Below, piece after piece: positions 9,304 to 26,302 of a stretch of DNA of 36,439 nt (position 1 is its first letter; each line of letters begins with the position of its first letter). The notes beneath the pieces were generated by a model. It searched no databases. It worked only from the letters and a program-made list of their open reading frames with translations, and was not told where the DNA came from. The position numbers and the translations under genes were made by a program. The stretch is from positions 1 through 36,439 of the forward strand of contig MDYQ01000256.1 of the NCBI GenBank assembly GCA_003024175.1, read 5' to 3'. The stretch comes from Planoprotostelium fungivorum. Its lineage: Eukaryota > Evosea > Variosea > Cavosteliida > Cavosteliaceae.

Positions 9304-11083
9304 TCAACTGCCGTAAGCGTCTGGGTATAAATAGTTGTAAACTCGTATGGGCTGCCCCATGAAGATGATGAGGTAACTGTAGGCAACAAGACAGCTGGTG
9401 GCAGCGAGAACCTTGTTTCGGGAGAACAGTCTCAAGGATTCCGTCACGCTGTGAAGTCGATAGATACACTTGATCACCATCAAAGCGACTGTTATGGATC
9501 AGCATCGTCTCATTTCATCATCATCGTGATGCACCTGCTGTGACAACAACGAGGATTCCATTTGTTCCGACGATAACAATCGCGGCTGCACTGAGAGGAT
9601 CTGTGACGATGGTGAGTCTCGGGGCGGTGATGATCATCTAATCACATCACCTGCATGAAGTTCTGAGCTGATTTTTGATAGTCCCGGATTCCCAAAGGGA
9701 AACATATCCTCATTTTTCGTCAGTCGGGTAGTCAACACGATGGCCATGCCCCCGACCATTGTCACCTGCCGTGATGAGGTGTCTGTAGAATTTCTTCACA
9801 TTTCTCCTCACCAGATTGGAAATCAAAACCATGTTAAGATACCCGATTTGAAACCTCCTTATCTCGTGCACTGTGAAGTCATCTGAAATGAGGCTGTTGT
9901 TCAACCAATTATCAATGGCTTTCAGTGATAACATCTTGATCAGCCGTCTGTTGATGTCATCTTCCCGATTATCTCTCGCCCGCTCACTGTTTGGCTCGAT
10001 TGTACCAATCGGCCGTACCCACGGCCATCCTTACGACCATGAAGGTTTCGAGTGCAAGGTTGATGACGATGGTGGGGATGTCAGCGTGAGAGATGAAGAG
10101 AACGCTGCAAAAGAGCTGGTGGAGGCTTTCCATCAGTAAAACCACGAAATTACTCGTTACGATCCCACATCGCTCGAGATATCTTTGTCATCATCAGGAA
10201 AGATAATGGATGAACGTCGGATGCTCACTTTCCGTAGGTGTACCATTTGAAGATGTATTTGAAGAGACCGAAAATGATGTTCACTATGGAAGGTCAGTGG
10301 GTGCACGATGATGCATCTCACTCACCAGTGACCTGAAGAGGTACAGAATTCGAATATGCGAAGGCAGCGAGATACGCCATGCACAGGTAATAGAAGAGAT
10401 AGATAGCTGATGACGTCAATTCCATGTGCACACGAGCATTTCACTCACAGAGGATGGCCTTCCTGTGCTCTTGTTGACCTTGTATGATACTCTTCTCCTT
10501 CCTCTCCTCTGGTGAAAAGTTATGTTCATTGAGAGGTTTTAGCGCTATGACCACTAAAGATTGCAGCAAGACACCGAAAGGTAGACGAAATACCTTCTTC
10601 CTCTCAACATCACGGTCGAATGAGATGCGATGACTGACCTGCACGACCACAACAGACACCACCGTATTGGCTACGAGGGCGACTCCATTGTACCACCACA
10701 GTCGAAAATCTAACGCGTGCTTCTGCGGAAACCACACCAGCATCGATGCGTGTCGTATCAGAACCATCACGCCATTCATCGACGAGATGAAGATGAAGGT
10801 TACGAGTGGATTGTACTGCTTCTGACCCGACCAAGAGTAATACGGGACACCACAGACGAGGGCTGCATCTGTCAGTCTCGATGCATCTCGCGATCTGATT
10901 CTCACCACACACGATGAGAACCCAAGATAGAGCGAATAAGACGTAGAGAAAATTGACTCCCATCTCTGACCACGTGACAGGCTCTACCTCCTCGTCTTTC
11001 AATCGAGCGACATCGTCGACCTCAACATCGACCGTCGATCTCTCCTGTTCTTGTGGTTCAAAAGGAAAGACCTTGTTGCCCAT
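9304..11083 (-). CDS. Polytopic membrane protein of unknown family, about 10 helices
   Basis: At least nine exons join in frame. The protein begins MGNKVFPFEP, with an acidic cytosolic-type tail, then runs through about ten hydrophobic segments. Examples are FLYVLFALSWVLIVYAALVC, LVTFIFISSMNGVMVLI, WWYNGVALVANTVVSVVVV, IYLFYYLCMAYLAAFAY, NFVVLLMESLHQLFCSVLFI, SAAAIVIVGTNGILVVVTAV and CLVAYSYLIIFMGQP. It ends near YNYLYPDAYGS. The N-terminal glycine could be myristoylated, which is inference. One intron (9766-9799) is 34 nt and is needed to connect the frame into VTMVGGMAIVL. The gene converges with DDX11, leaving about 110 bp between stop codons. I recognise no transporter signature, receptor motif or catalytic residues; helix count and intron calls are by eye. 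Confidence 0.7.
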
Positions 11084-11443
11084 GCTTGCGTCTGGGCAGG
11101 TTGAGATGGCTTCTATTCCCACGAAGGGGATTTATTATGTCTAAAGCTAGAACCCCAATATAGAGTCTCGTTGTCATGGTGGCTGAAAGTATCGTTCGCA
11201 CGAATTTTTGAAGAATTGGCATGACACGATCGGCAGATCGATGGAGACACGATGCATTCTCACTCTTGAATCACATTCATCTATGGATGAATCTCCATCT
11301 CGGGAGCTGAATCATCACGCCAAAGACCAAAGACGATCAACCATCATCGTCATCTCAGTTTCAAAGGACAACTCGGTTTATTCTCTCTACTACAATTCAT
11401 ACACTGATCTTCGTCGTGGTCACCCACGTTCCCCCCATTTTCG
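11084..11443. other. 360 bp between the membrane protein and the double RasGEF gene
   Basis: No exon is supported. The interval should hold the promoter of the minus-strand membrane protein and the 3' end of the RasGEF gene. Confidence 0.4.
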
Positions 11444-14400
11444 TCAACATCTTACATCCTTCAGACCATCATCATCATCATCATCGTCTCACCTGCAACA
11501 CGGATGGCTCTATATGCGTGCCGAGCACGACCAGTCTGTGTGGGATCTTCAGTTGCTCACACAACAACTTGTGCGATCGCATGATGACGGACAGATCGTT
11601 CTTTCCGATGACGCCCATCGTGCATTCTAAGAGGGGAGCGACGAGATTCTGTGCTCCTCTGCTGATGACACGGCCGATGATGTCGTCGGGCCAACCGAAG
11701 ACTTGTCCGTTCTACAACGAGTCAACACCATTCTGGCGGGAAACTCTCACCTTATCGTGGACGGTGATTTTCGATAGCTCTGCATCTTGAAAGTGGTTCT
11801 TCAGTGCTTCATCGATCGCCTGGGCGTGTCTCTCGTTGCACTACAACCCGTCAGACTCGAGACGTCTACATCATCACTCTCACCCGCTTGATGACATCCC
11901 TCATCTTGTCTAATTCGGTCAACTCCGTATAGTTCTCTATGCTGGCGTCGTCCGATACGACATCATCCTTCTCGGTGAGAGACATCTCTGATCCAATGGA
12001 CACCGTACTCAACCTCCGAATCGTCGTCGGTGGTGTGGGTGAGCGTTGTAGAGCGGACAATATCTGTCGAATTTCAGCCACTTTTCCACTCTTCTTCTCT
12101 CACGTCGTCTCGTTTGAAGTTGTTCGAGAGTCTCCTGACTGTACCTCTGGGTATGGCTACCATGTTGGCTGCCTTCTCGGGAGACAGACTGGCTCGATGC
12201 ATGTTCGAAGAGCTGATGGACAAGGTGATGGGTGAGTTGATGTCTTCTGGTTTCTCCTTCTTCTGCTTCACAAAGGGGTTGGTCGTGAGAGTCCTCGAAC
12301 GGCCCGGCTTGTTCGGGCGAGTCTGTCGCGGGTGAGAACTTGGCGCGTTGTAGATGATAATATGGCGGGTTGTAGATGAGAGTATGGCAGGTTGTAGATA
12401 GACTCACGAAGATGGCGTTCCAGGATTCAGTAACGCGATCGTCACCGTCTTTGAATGTCCACTGTGTTATCCATTTGGTCGTCGTCTCTTCATCGACCTG
12501 TTCTCGTCAATCTACAACCTGCCAATTCTCTTCACCTCTAAGTTGGTCAGGTATTCTTTTATCGAGTCCACGGGCTGGAGGCACCAGGGATGCTGGAGTT
12601 GACCTGTCACCATCTCTATGAGAAGATGGATCTTATGTCTCTTGTCAAAGTTGATCAGGTGTTGCATCATGTCGGGAACCTGATGATGGTCAATCATGAT
12701 CGATGATGATGATGATCGATGATGATCGATGATGATGATGATGATGATGATCGATGATGATCGATGACTCACGTCTCTACGGATGTTCGTGATATCATCT
12801 AAGATCAGCTGAAGGGGTGGTGTCCTCACTTTGTGAAGCTGATGGAACGTCAATCAACACGATGCGACATCAAATCGACGATGTGAATCGTCGATCGTGG
12901 AACGAACGATCACCCTCTCCCTGATCTCCTTCCAATTTCCCTCGGGCGCCAAAATCTCCTTCAACTTTAAAAACTGTTTCGTGATATCTGGCTGTACTTC
13001 CTGCGTCCCATCAGCCTCTCATCCTCTCATCCATCGATGATTCATCACCAGCCACGTATTCTTCATCGACATCATCTCGTCACAGTCCAGGGCAGCCGTG
13101 ATGTACGATGCCGAGTGGTAATTCTCCATGTTGACGCACTCTTGTGCGGCTTGGATGAAGAACTCGATGAGACGGGCTCGGGTCTCCTTCTCTGGACTGC
13201 ACGCGATGACGTACCTCACCCAACCTCTCAGCTGAAAGGGGTGAGTCGTAAATCAATGAAATTTCCCGATCACTTCTTTGAAACGGTTGATGACGGTGTC
13301 GATGTTGGGGTAGAGGTTGTAGTCTCTCTGTTGTCCTTTGATCAAGCTGGGGGATCGGTACAAGGATGTTCCGTCGGGCTGCCACAGTGTCATCCATCAC
13401 GATTCTCATCACATCGACGATGACGTCGTGATCTGTCGTCACATCGACGATGTGATCTCACCTGCTCGTAGTGGATGAACTCTCTCGAATTGACGTCCGT
13501 CAGCATGTGCCAATCCATGATGGATAGTTGTCTCGCAAACTCTGTGGGGTGCATGTCTAACGGTGACCTGTTCTTCCGTCATTCTTCCGGTCGTTGTAGA
13601 CGACCCACCGGATAAATTGTACGGAGGGTAAGATGCTCTTGGGCGGTTCACCGTAAGCAGAAGGAATCCTCTTGACGGAATTTTCCGAGTTTTTTCCTTG
13701 AATCGTCTGCTTCAAATTGGTCCCCGCTTTACAGAGCAAGGCACTCTGTATCATACTGTTCTCGACGAAATTCAACAGCTTCGTCAGGATGTTGTGTTCA
13801 GTGAAATCTTCAAAGCTTCGATCCACCCAGATCTTGATGATGTTCAACACTCTCAGTGCGATGGGTCTCTCCTTCTTCCTCTGGAACCTCTCTAACACCT
13901 GAAATGTCGTTGAAAAGGGGTGGAAAATTGGATGAAAAGTAGTGGAAATTTCGATGAGATCTACCTCGGGGCTGTGATCGACCGGTGAAGGGATGTGGAA
14001 TCTCTCGATGAGAAGGTCCAACAATTCTGACGGTGTCGTGAAGGTCGTAAACGTGGACAGAAAAGCCGAGTAATATTCCGAATCTACAACGGTCATTCGA
14101 GTCGAAATTTCATCGAAATCTCACCGGTATACTTTTCGAACGTGAGTCGCTCGACCAGCTTGGGGAGGGTGGCTGCTACGATGACTTCTCTCGTTAGGCC
14201 TTCCCTCCTTATGACAATGTTGTTTGGTGAATCTTTTTCACTGAATGGATAACCTTCTCTCACTTCTAATTCGAACTGGTGGGGTCAATCGCGAAGATAG
14301 AGAGAGGGGTTACCTCTTCTTCTTCCTCGTCAAAGGGTGTGGGTGACGTGTCGCTGCGGGGAGACAAGGGACTGTCGCTCAGCTTCACCTTATCCTTCTT

Positions 14401-16522
14401 CGTTTTTCCAAAAATTCCCGCCAACTTCTTCGATCCTGTACAACTCAGCCACTTTTGAAATTTCTCGGAAATCTCTCCCACCTTTCTCGGTGCTCTTCTC
14501 CGGTGTGGGTGATGTAGGCGACAAGGTGGGTGAGTTGCTGGCCGGTTGAGTGTAACCGTCCGTCTTCGGTTCTCTCAACAGAGACATATCGTAGGCATCT
14601 TTCTCTGACATCTGAGAAGACATGACTTCGTCTAAATAAGTCTGAAGGAAACTGATGCTCTCGAAATTGTACGCTTTGAGTTGGTACGTCTGTACCTGAT
14701 GGAGGGGTGAGTGATGGTGAGATGTCGCGTGAGATGTCTTACCTCTTTGATGACGGTAGAGAGCCGCCGACGCTTCGTCCAGTTGATGAGGCCATTCGCG
14801 ATGTAATCGGGATTTCCGTCTGTTTTCGTCAATCTACGACGGTGTAGATGGAGATAAATACCTTCGATGAAGATGATGTCGGTCAGATAGATGCCAGGGT
14901 AAGGTATGAGAGGTGGGTCACACTGATGCAAGTGTTGTCTCAATTTTGCATAATTATTCCTTCGATGAGTCGTAGCTTCTAATTCGTCATAGTTATCCTT
15001 CTGCCTGGAAGACAGTCCCTCCCACGTATTCCTGTGAAATTTCAGTGAAATCTCCCACTAAACCTTAAGCCCCACTTGAGTCGAAATACGGGGGCTGATT
15101 GTAGACCGGCAATGACCTCCATCGCACCGTTCATATTGTTCATGTTGTACAGTTCTCTTCCCATATCGATGCACCTGATGATGTCATCACACGTCATCAC
15201 ACTTTTCTCACTTGGACAGAGCGGCAATCCTCCCCTTCAGCGTCTCCACCTTTAGAATCTCGGCGGCGACCCAGTTGGAGATGTTGTTGAACTGAGTGAT
15301 GAGTCGCATGACATTCGGCGCGTCTTCCATCTTTGTCTTCTTCGTCCACGCTTGATTGAGTAGTTCCCACGGTTTGATCCTCTCGAACATTTGGAACTCT
15401 CTCAATGTGATCTGTCTGGCCAGCTCCTCTGTTTTCGTCGGAAAAACGGAAAAATGAATTTGGCTCACCGGCCGGGACGTCCATGAAGGACAGTTGGGTG
15501 AAGGAGACACCACCACCGCTCTTCTTTACGTTGGGTAAGAGGGGCTTTGGAGGTGGACCGCTGAAGACTTGTGGACTCCTCGTTCTCTCTGGATTGTCGA
15601 TCTGATGATGGACGTCAGATGGGAGATGGAAGATGAGAGGTAACCTTCTTGGACAAGATCTTTTTCAACTGCTCGCCCGGTGTCTGATGAGCCGAGTTCA
15701 TGATGTCGGTGTGGATGAAGGTGTGGAGGTTGTTACTCTGATCGACGTCTGAGACGAAATCTTTGGGATAAGTCTCCAGCCAGTTCTTGATAAAGTTGAT
15801 AACTCTGCATTGATGGTCAGATGGTGAGATGAAAATGTGATTTCACCTCAATCGGATGGAGCGCTGAGAGATCCTGATCCATTCTTGAAGGTCTCCGTAC
15901 GATAAATTCTTCGGTTGTTGAACGTTGAATCTGATTCACATTGTGAGATGTGATGTGAGATGCATCGATTACCTCTTGATTAGAAGGCCGAGCAATTCCT
16001 TCGGATTCGTGAAAGAACGGAACGTGAGAAGTAGATCCCTTGACAGATGCACGTCTGTTCATACTTGAGAAGAGAAGCGGAAGAATCAAATGTCTGCCCA
16101 CCGTGATATGAGTCGTTTGTGAGTTTGTCTATGAGCTTATAGAGGGTACATCCTCTGATCTGAATTCGAAACATCAGATGCAGTTACAGAGACATCCATA
16201 CCTTTGGATTACCCTTGTCGCTCTCTTCGAACAATATGTTCTCTGGCGTATCAGGTTGTGACCATATATCAGTCAAATCGGGATCGATCAGGCCGAGAGA
16301 ACTCGTGAAAGACGATGCAGATCTGATGTCCATTTCAGATCAAACGTTCACGACGGACTCTCCATCTCACTCGCTCTCCGATACAGAAGTCGATAGAGGG
16401 TTCACGGGGGTCACCTCTACGATGATAGGATCTTCCTCTTTCGGTGGGGGTGGTCTCGCATTTGTCGTTGCAGCTGCTCCAGTCACAGGCCTGTCTTTGT
16501 ATCGCTCGAGTTTGGCGAACAT
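11444..16522 (-). CDS. Tandem double RasGEF protein (REM-GEF-REM-GEF)
   Basis: About 25 short introns join to one polypeptide of roughly 1,200-1,300 residues. It starts MFAKLERYKDRP (a further upstream exon is possible), with a proline-rich leader. Module 1 has a REM (RasGEF_N) domain (KLIDKLTND, LLLTFRSFTNPKELLGLLIK) and a canonical Cdc25-type GEF domain (LARQITLREFQMFERIKPWE, FNNISNWVAAEIL, PLIPYPGIYLTDIIFIEDGN, TKRRRLSTVIKEVQ). After a Ser/Pro/Thr-rich linker with a poly-Glu run, a 38-nt intron near 14277-14314 leads in phase into module 2. Module 2 has a REM (TLPKLVERLTFEKY, TFTTFTTPSELLDLLIERF) and a divergent GEF domain (LDMHPTEFARQLSIMDW, ARLIEFFIQAAQECVNMENY). No methionine precedes REM 2 in its frame, which argues for a single gene. 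GEF domains load GTP on Ras/Rap GTPases at membranes. The C-terminal tail (ends near GTHIEPSVLQ) is unassigned. The stop at 11444-11446 assumes a 34-nt last intron; otherwise it is at 11481. Confidence 0.85.
12680..12772 (-). repeat. GATGAT/GATCGAT microsatellite filling a RasGEF intron
   Basis: Almost the whole 93-nt intron in the second GEF domain is made of GAT trinucleotides with interspersed GATCGAT. On the coding strand it reads GTGAGTCATCG... and ends ATCATCAG. It separates the exons ending ITNIRRD and beginning VPDMMQHL. Confidence 0.85.
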
Positions 16523-16999
16523 CAGGGTCGAGGAGTCCTTCTTCTCTCCTCCAAACCCCTCGATGATGTGATGACAAGTCCCTGCCAAACACCCGCAAGA
16601 AAGCACCTTGGCGCTTTACCGATTCCCTTCCGACAAACCACGGGCTTCCTGAACAGCAAGAGAGACACACGTAGAGACACAGCCACCCTCTATAGACGCT
16701 CGATCACACAGAGAAGTACACACGGAGGCAGACTTTTAGCCGCTGTCTAATATCGGGTCAAGACAATGCTTCGTGGTTGGACACGAAAGGTGCCATGTTG
16801 TAGGGAGGGTAATGTGAAGGGAAGGTGCTACTGTTTCGCATCTTTAACGCGGCAAATCACGGTTAAAACTGCGTTAAGTATGCAGTATGATGCAATTAGA
16901 CGTTGAAAACGCGTTGCCAAGCGATAGAGAGTAATATTTACTTTATATATATTTTGTTGTGTGATGGAGCTGTATAAGCCAATTACGATTTCGTTTCAT
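16523..16999. promoter_or_regulatory. Upstream region of the RasGEF gene, with an ACGCGT box
   Basis: The 477 bp lie between the RasGEF start and the ABCC stop (both minus strand). They contain ACGCGT at 16909-16914 and a related tttaacgcgg at 16843-16852, plus a TATATATA stretch near 16943. ACGCGT is the core bound by MBF-type cell-cycle factors in fungi; a comparable role here is a guess. A plus-strand 60-codon frame (16568-16750) is not convincing. Confidence 0.3.
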
Positions 17000-22696
<5,697 letters not shown>

Positions 22697-22844
22697 CGCA
22701 TGCGTCTGCTGACGGAATTCTCAGGTAATGGTGGGGGGACATCCCTACTCCCTCGTATTTATCCCTTTCATCTTTTCTGTGAAGTAGAATTCGGAAGAAG
22801 AATTCGGAAGAAGAATTGAGCTATTTCACATCAATATCGACGAA

Positions 22845-22905
22845 GATTTCACATCGTCACTGTCATCGTCCTTCTCTCCCGCGGACTAGATTCTCATTCA
22901 GTTCT
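22845..22905 (-). repeat. 61-bp duplicated segment, copy upstream of ABCC
   Basis: This is the second identical copy, 150 bp upstream of the ABCC start codon and just before the LEA2-like fragment. Sequence on either side is unrelated to the ABCC copy, apart from a possible few bases at the left edge. Confidence 0.95.
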
Positions 22906-22968
22906 CTTGGTCGATAGTGTTGCAGTGAGTTTATTCGTTGAAATTCAAAAATTGAAATGTGACCACAG

Positions 22969-23404
22969 GCGGCCGAGATCATCGTTCCCGGGGACTTTTT
23001 ACCCTCGATCAGTAACCAAGCGGAGCGTTCTCTCAACTTCACCCTGGAGCAGTTGTGAAGTTGAGAGAACGTGGATCTGGTGAGTTGTAGATGAACCGAC
23101 AGAGCTGACATGAAGTAGAAAGTGGATATCATAGAGAATTCTTACGTGGAGATCTACAACATCGGAGATCTCATTATGGATCTCATCTACGAGAACGTAT
23201 CACTCGGTGTACTGTTCGCCAACGATGCCAACATCACTCGAGGTTCGTTGTAGATGGATTTTCGTGGGCTAAGCTGTACAGGTAACACGACGTTGCAAGT
23301 GTACGGAAGTATCACCGGAGGTGACGATGCCGCACTGGGAAGATTGATCTCTGGTGAGGAAATGTAAACGAAGGCATGAAGTCAACTTCATAGGTAATGA
23401 TTGA
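22969..23404 (+). pseudogene. Fragment of a LEA2/DUF3712-like beta-sandwich protein
   Basis: Plus-strand exons give AAEIIVPGDFLPSI, NFTLEQL, then VDIIENSYVEIYNIGDLIMD, LIYENVSLGVLFANDANITR and GNTTLQVYGSITGGDDAALG, ending in a stop at 23402-23404. Alternating strands with NxT sites and 'Y.N..LG.L' resemble the LEA14/LEA2 and fungal DUF3712 folds; this is a loose match. No start codon or N-terminal membrane helix can be placed, because the ABCC start lies too close. A stop follows NFTLEQL inside the hairpin at 23026-23071, and no standard intron removes it. I therefore read it as a truncated, broken gene. An alternative is an unusual splice that I could not find. Confidence 0.4.
23026..23071. 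repeat. Perfect inverted repeat, 17-bp arms, 12-nt loop
   Basis: The arm cgttctctcaacttcac (23026-23042) is the exact reverse complement of gtgaagttgagagaacg (23055-23071). The left arm lies in the open frame encoding ERSLNFT, and the right arm brings the stop codon. Confidence 0.97.
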
Positions 23405-23480
23405 GTAAACGATTTTACGAAATACTTCGCCGTGTCTTATCGTCACAACTTAATTTAAGTTGTATGTGTTGCTATGTTAT

Positions 23481-26302
23481 TCATCGTCTTTCTCTGTATG
23501 CAATGAATCTATACATGATGTTACATTTATTCTTCTCTCGGCTGATCACTGATTCGATGATCCTTTCTTTCTCTTGAGACAACGCCGCCTGCACCAGCTC
23601 CTCACGATTGACAGATAGATTAATCTTCTTCGATCTGCACAGTATCTCTACCACCTCCTCCTTACGCCCTCTGATCGCCTCCAACAGGGCTTCGTTCTTC
23701 TCTCCCGAGCTAAACCACATCTTCCTTTCCATCAGGCGCAGTAGATCAATTCTACCTGATCTGACTACAGCATGCAGAATGCTGTTGTTGAACTCTGTCT
23801 TGGCGCCTTCTTTGATAATGGATCCCAGCAGATCGATGCATCCCCAGTCGGCGATGTCTAAAAGGCTGAAGTTTTTCGTCAACACGATGACATCAGAGCT
23901 GGCAGACCGGATCCTCCTCGGTGGAGTGAGTAAGCTGACCAAGAGTTCGACCGACAGCTGTCTTCTGGTCAGAAGATGAACGACATCAACGATGTCGATC
24001 TCACCTGCAAGTGAGGAGCAATCTGCACGGCCAAATCATGGAAATCAGCTTCGATCGCCGTGAAGAAGTAGTAAAAGGAGTGACACAGGGATAGTACCTC
24101 AGGGCTCAGCACTTTCTCTCTCATGTCCGAGTTCATTCCCCTGACGTTCTGCTGGATGACAGGGGTGATGATGTCTTTCATCCACCTCTCGTCTTTGCAG
24201 TTGACAAATTCGAAGCAAACGGGTCTATTCCATCCCATCAAGTGAAACGATGCTCTATGATCGTTATCCATGACAGTGACACGATGAGTAGTGTGATGAT
24301 GAATGAATGACACGAGAATAGACTGTACACACCTTCGTCTGAGGGCGGGATATCTGCGCGCCAATACTAAGACCGAGTCCAAATACGCTTCATCTTGTCC
24401 ACCCACGTGAAAAACTTCTTCCAGATGCTCAGAATATCGCTCAGCCAGATAGGTAATCATCTTGACTGAGACGAGAGCCAACTTCATCCACTTCCGCTCG
24501 GAGAGGAAGTCAAACTTTGCAGCTAAGATCTCCCGCAACAATTGCAATTCTTCTATATGAATAATGGACTGTGCAAAGGAGAGGCACACTGTCTCCTCTT
24601 CAGTCGTTGGTTTGCCAAGATTCGCTCACGGTGTGATGGTATGGTGGATGTCGTGAGGTGTCCTCTGATGATGTCCCACATCCATTCGGCATTGAAGAGG
24701 TCCCTCTCTCTCGATGGTTTAGTCCATCTCATGTGTTCGTACACGTCTCGCTCAAATGTCACGTTCGGCTGACGCAGGATACGTAAGAGGAAATTTCGGT
24801 GACCCGGATGATCGCAGTTCTGATAGGTGATGTAGAAAGGTTCGGTTGTGAGGTACGATAGGCCCAATTGGATCTCGAGCTCTCTCGCCCAGCGACGACA
24901 GACCAGACGGAAGGTTGCGTAATCTCGCAGGACTCTCTTGTGGCTCTCGGAGCGATAAGGATCCGTAACTGCCGATCGCACACCTCTGATGGTGGCCAAG
25001 GTGATCTCCATCATCGCCTTTCGGCCGATGAGTTCGTCCATCTGTGGTGCATCTTCCGGCCAATGGATGTGGACTCCCACGTCCACCAGCTCGAGTAGCT
25101 CGGGATGACATTGCCTCATCGCTTCTTGCAGTTGCTCTCGATCGAAAGACAGATCGATCTGAACGGATCGGCAGATCGTGTCGATGATGTCCGCGGAAGC
25201 TGATCGGATGGCCGTCAGGACCGTCTCTGTCGTTTCTCCTCTCGAATAAAAATGTTTCTGACGGAGCACGATGTCCACCAGATCTGCTCGGTTCATCTTC
25301 ACTGCCTCTAAAAGGAACTTCTCGTGACACGGTCCGGTGTATCCCTCTCTAATGAGGGGCTCGACGCACTCCCATTGCATGAGGTCCTTCCACTCGATAG
25401 AATTCCCTCTGCATTTACGCTCGCAGAGTCCTGGAAGACGAATAATAAATTCATTGTGGTGAGAGAATGCCAAGAATTGTTGGAAGATGTGGCCGATTAG
25501 CTGCTCTCTTAAGACTTGAGCTCCGAATCGCTCTCACCTTCGTGCGGGGTACGATGGTTCGGATCATCTCGATGTCTCTCTCGTCGATAGCAGCGATCAG
25601 CCAGGATGGATGAATGCTGCACTTGGAATGGAGAATCATTCGTCGTAGCTCATCAGAGATATGCCAATGAAGCAGTTTACGATCATTTTCTTCCAGCAGG
25701 TGGGCCAATACCTCCTGGGAATCTGCTGAGACGGTGAGTTGGAACCAGACGGCAAGAGGGAGAGGCGATGTGGAGGACATGAATTGACGGACGTCTTGTA
25801 TGTTCCCTCTGTGGATAATGATGTTGGCGAAGAAACGGCGATCTAAGACGGATCAGATGGAAATGCAGATTGGAAGCTCACCTCTTTCATCTGATCGAGA
25901 GCCTAGGAGATCTGGTGATGTATCCAAGATGTTCTCTAAGAGTTCGAGGACAAACTTGTCTTGTTCGATCTCTCCTGTGGCATTTGCCCTGAGCAAACCC
26001 AAGAAACCATTGTCGAATGGAGGACGGTATGCTGAAAGCCGTTGAAGAAACTTGCGGTGTACTGGGTGATTACATCTGTTGTATGTGTTCCAGAAGGGCC
26101 GGTATTCTAAACGGATGGGGTCGAACCACGGTTGGCACTCTTCCCTCCAGCGTCGAGAGACTTGCTGACAGACGCCAAACGCTTGCAGTGCTTGCTGATT
26201 ATCCGCAGAGTCGGAGTTGTAGAGGTCTCGGAAGAGGATAGAGAAGATGTGTCGTACCACGTCCCAGCCAAGAAACTCTTCCATCTTCTGTTCGTGATGC
26301 AT
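23481..26302 (-). CDS. Fused double F-box/ankyrin-like protein
   Basis: Exons join continuously to about 860 residues. Module 1 has an F-box-like start (EEFLGWDVVRHIFSILF, VCQQVSRRWREE) and the motif YNRCNHPVHRKFLQRL, then helical repeats (WLIAAIDERDIEMIRTIV and, after an intron, FLLEAVKMNRADLVDIVL). Module 2 repeats this order in the same open frame: YATFRLVCRRWARELE, YQNCDHPGHRNFLLRI, then VVRSGRIDLLRLM and EAIRGRKEEVVEILCRSKKI near the end. The two repeat parts are clearly homologous (IDTICRSVQIDLSFDREQL against VEILCRSKKINLSVNREEL). No stop separates the modules, although a hidden gene boundary near 25,040 (a methionine in MDELIGRKAMM) cannot be ruled out. The likely role is a Skp1-dependent ubiquitin ligase adaptor, by family inference. 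The intron around 25,400-25,510 has more than one possible acceptor. Confidence 0.65.

Noticed and set aside
14266-14481. Separate end of a first RasGEF gene at the TAG near 14266.
   Set aside because: The stop falls right after a good intron donor, and module 2 has no start codon of its own; splicing joins both modules in phase.
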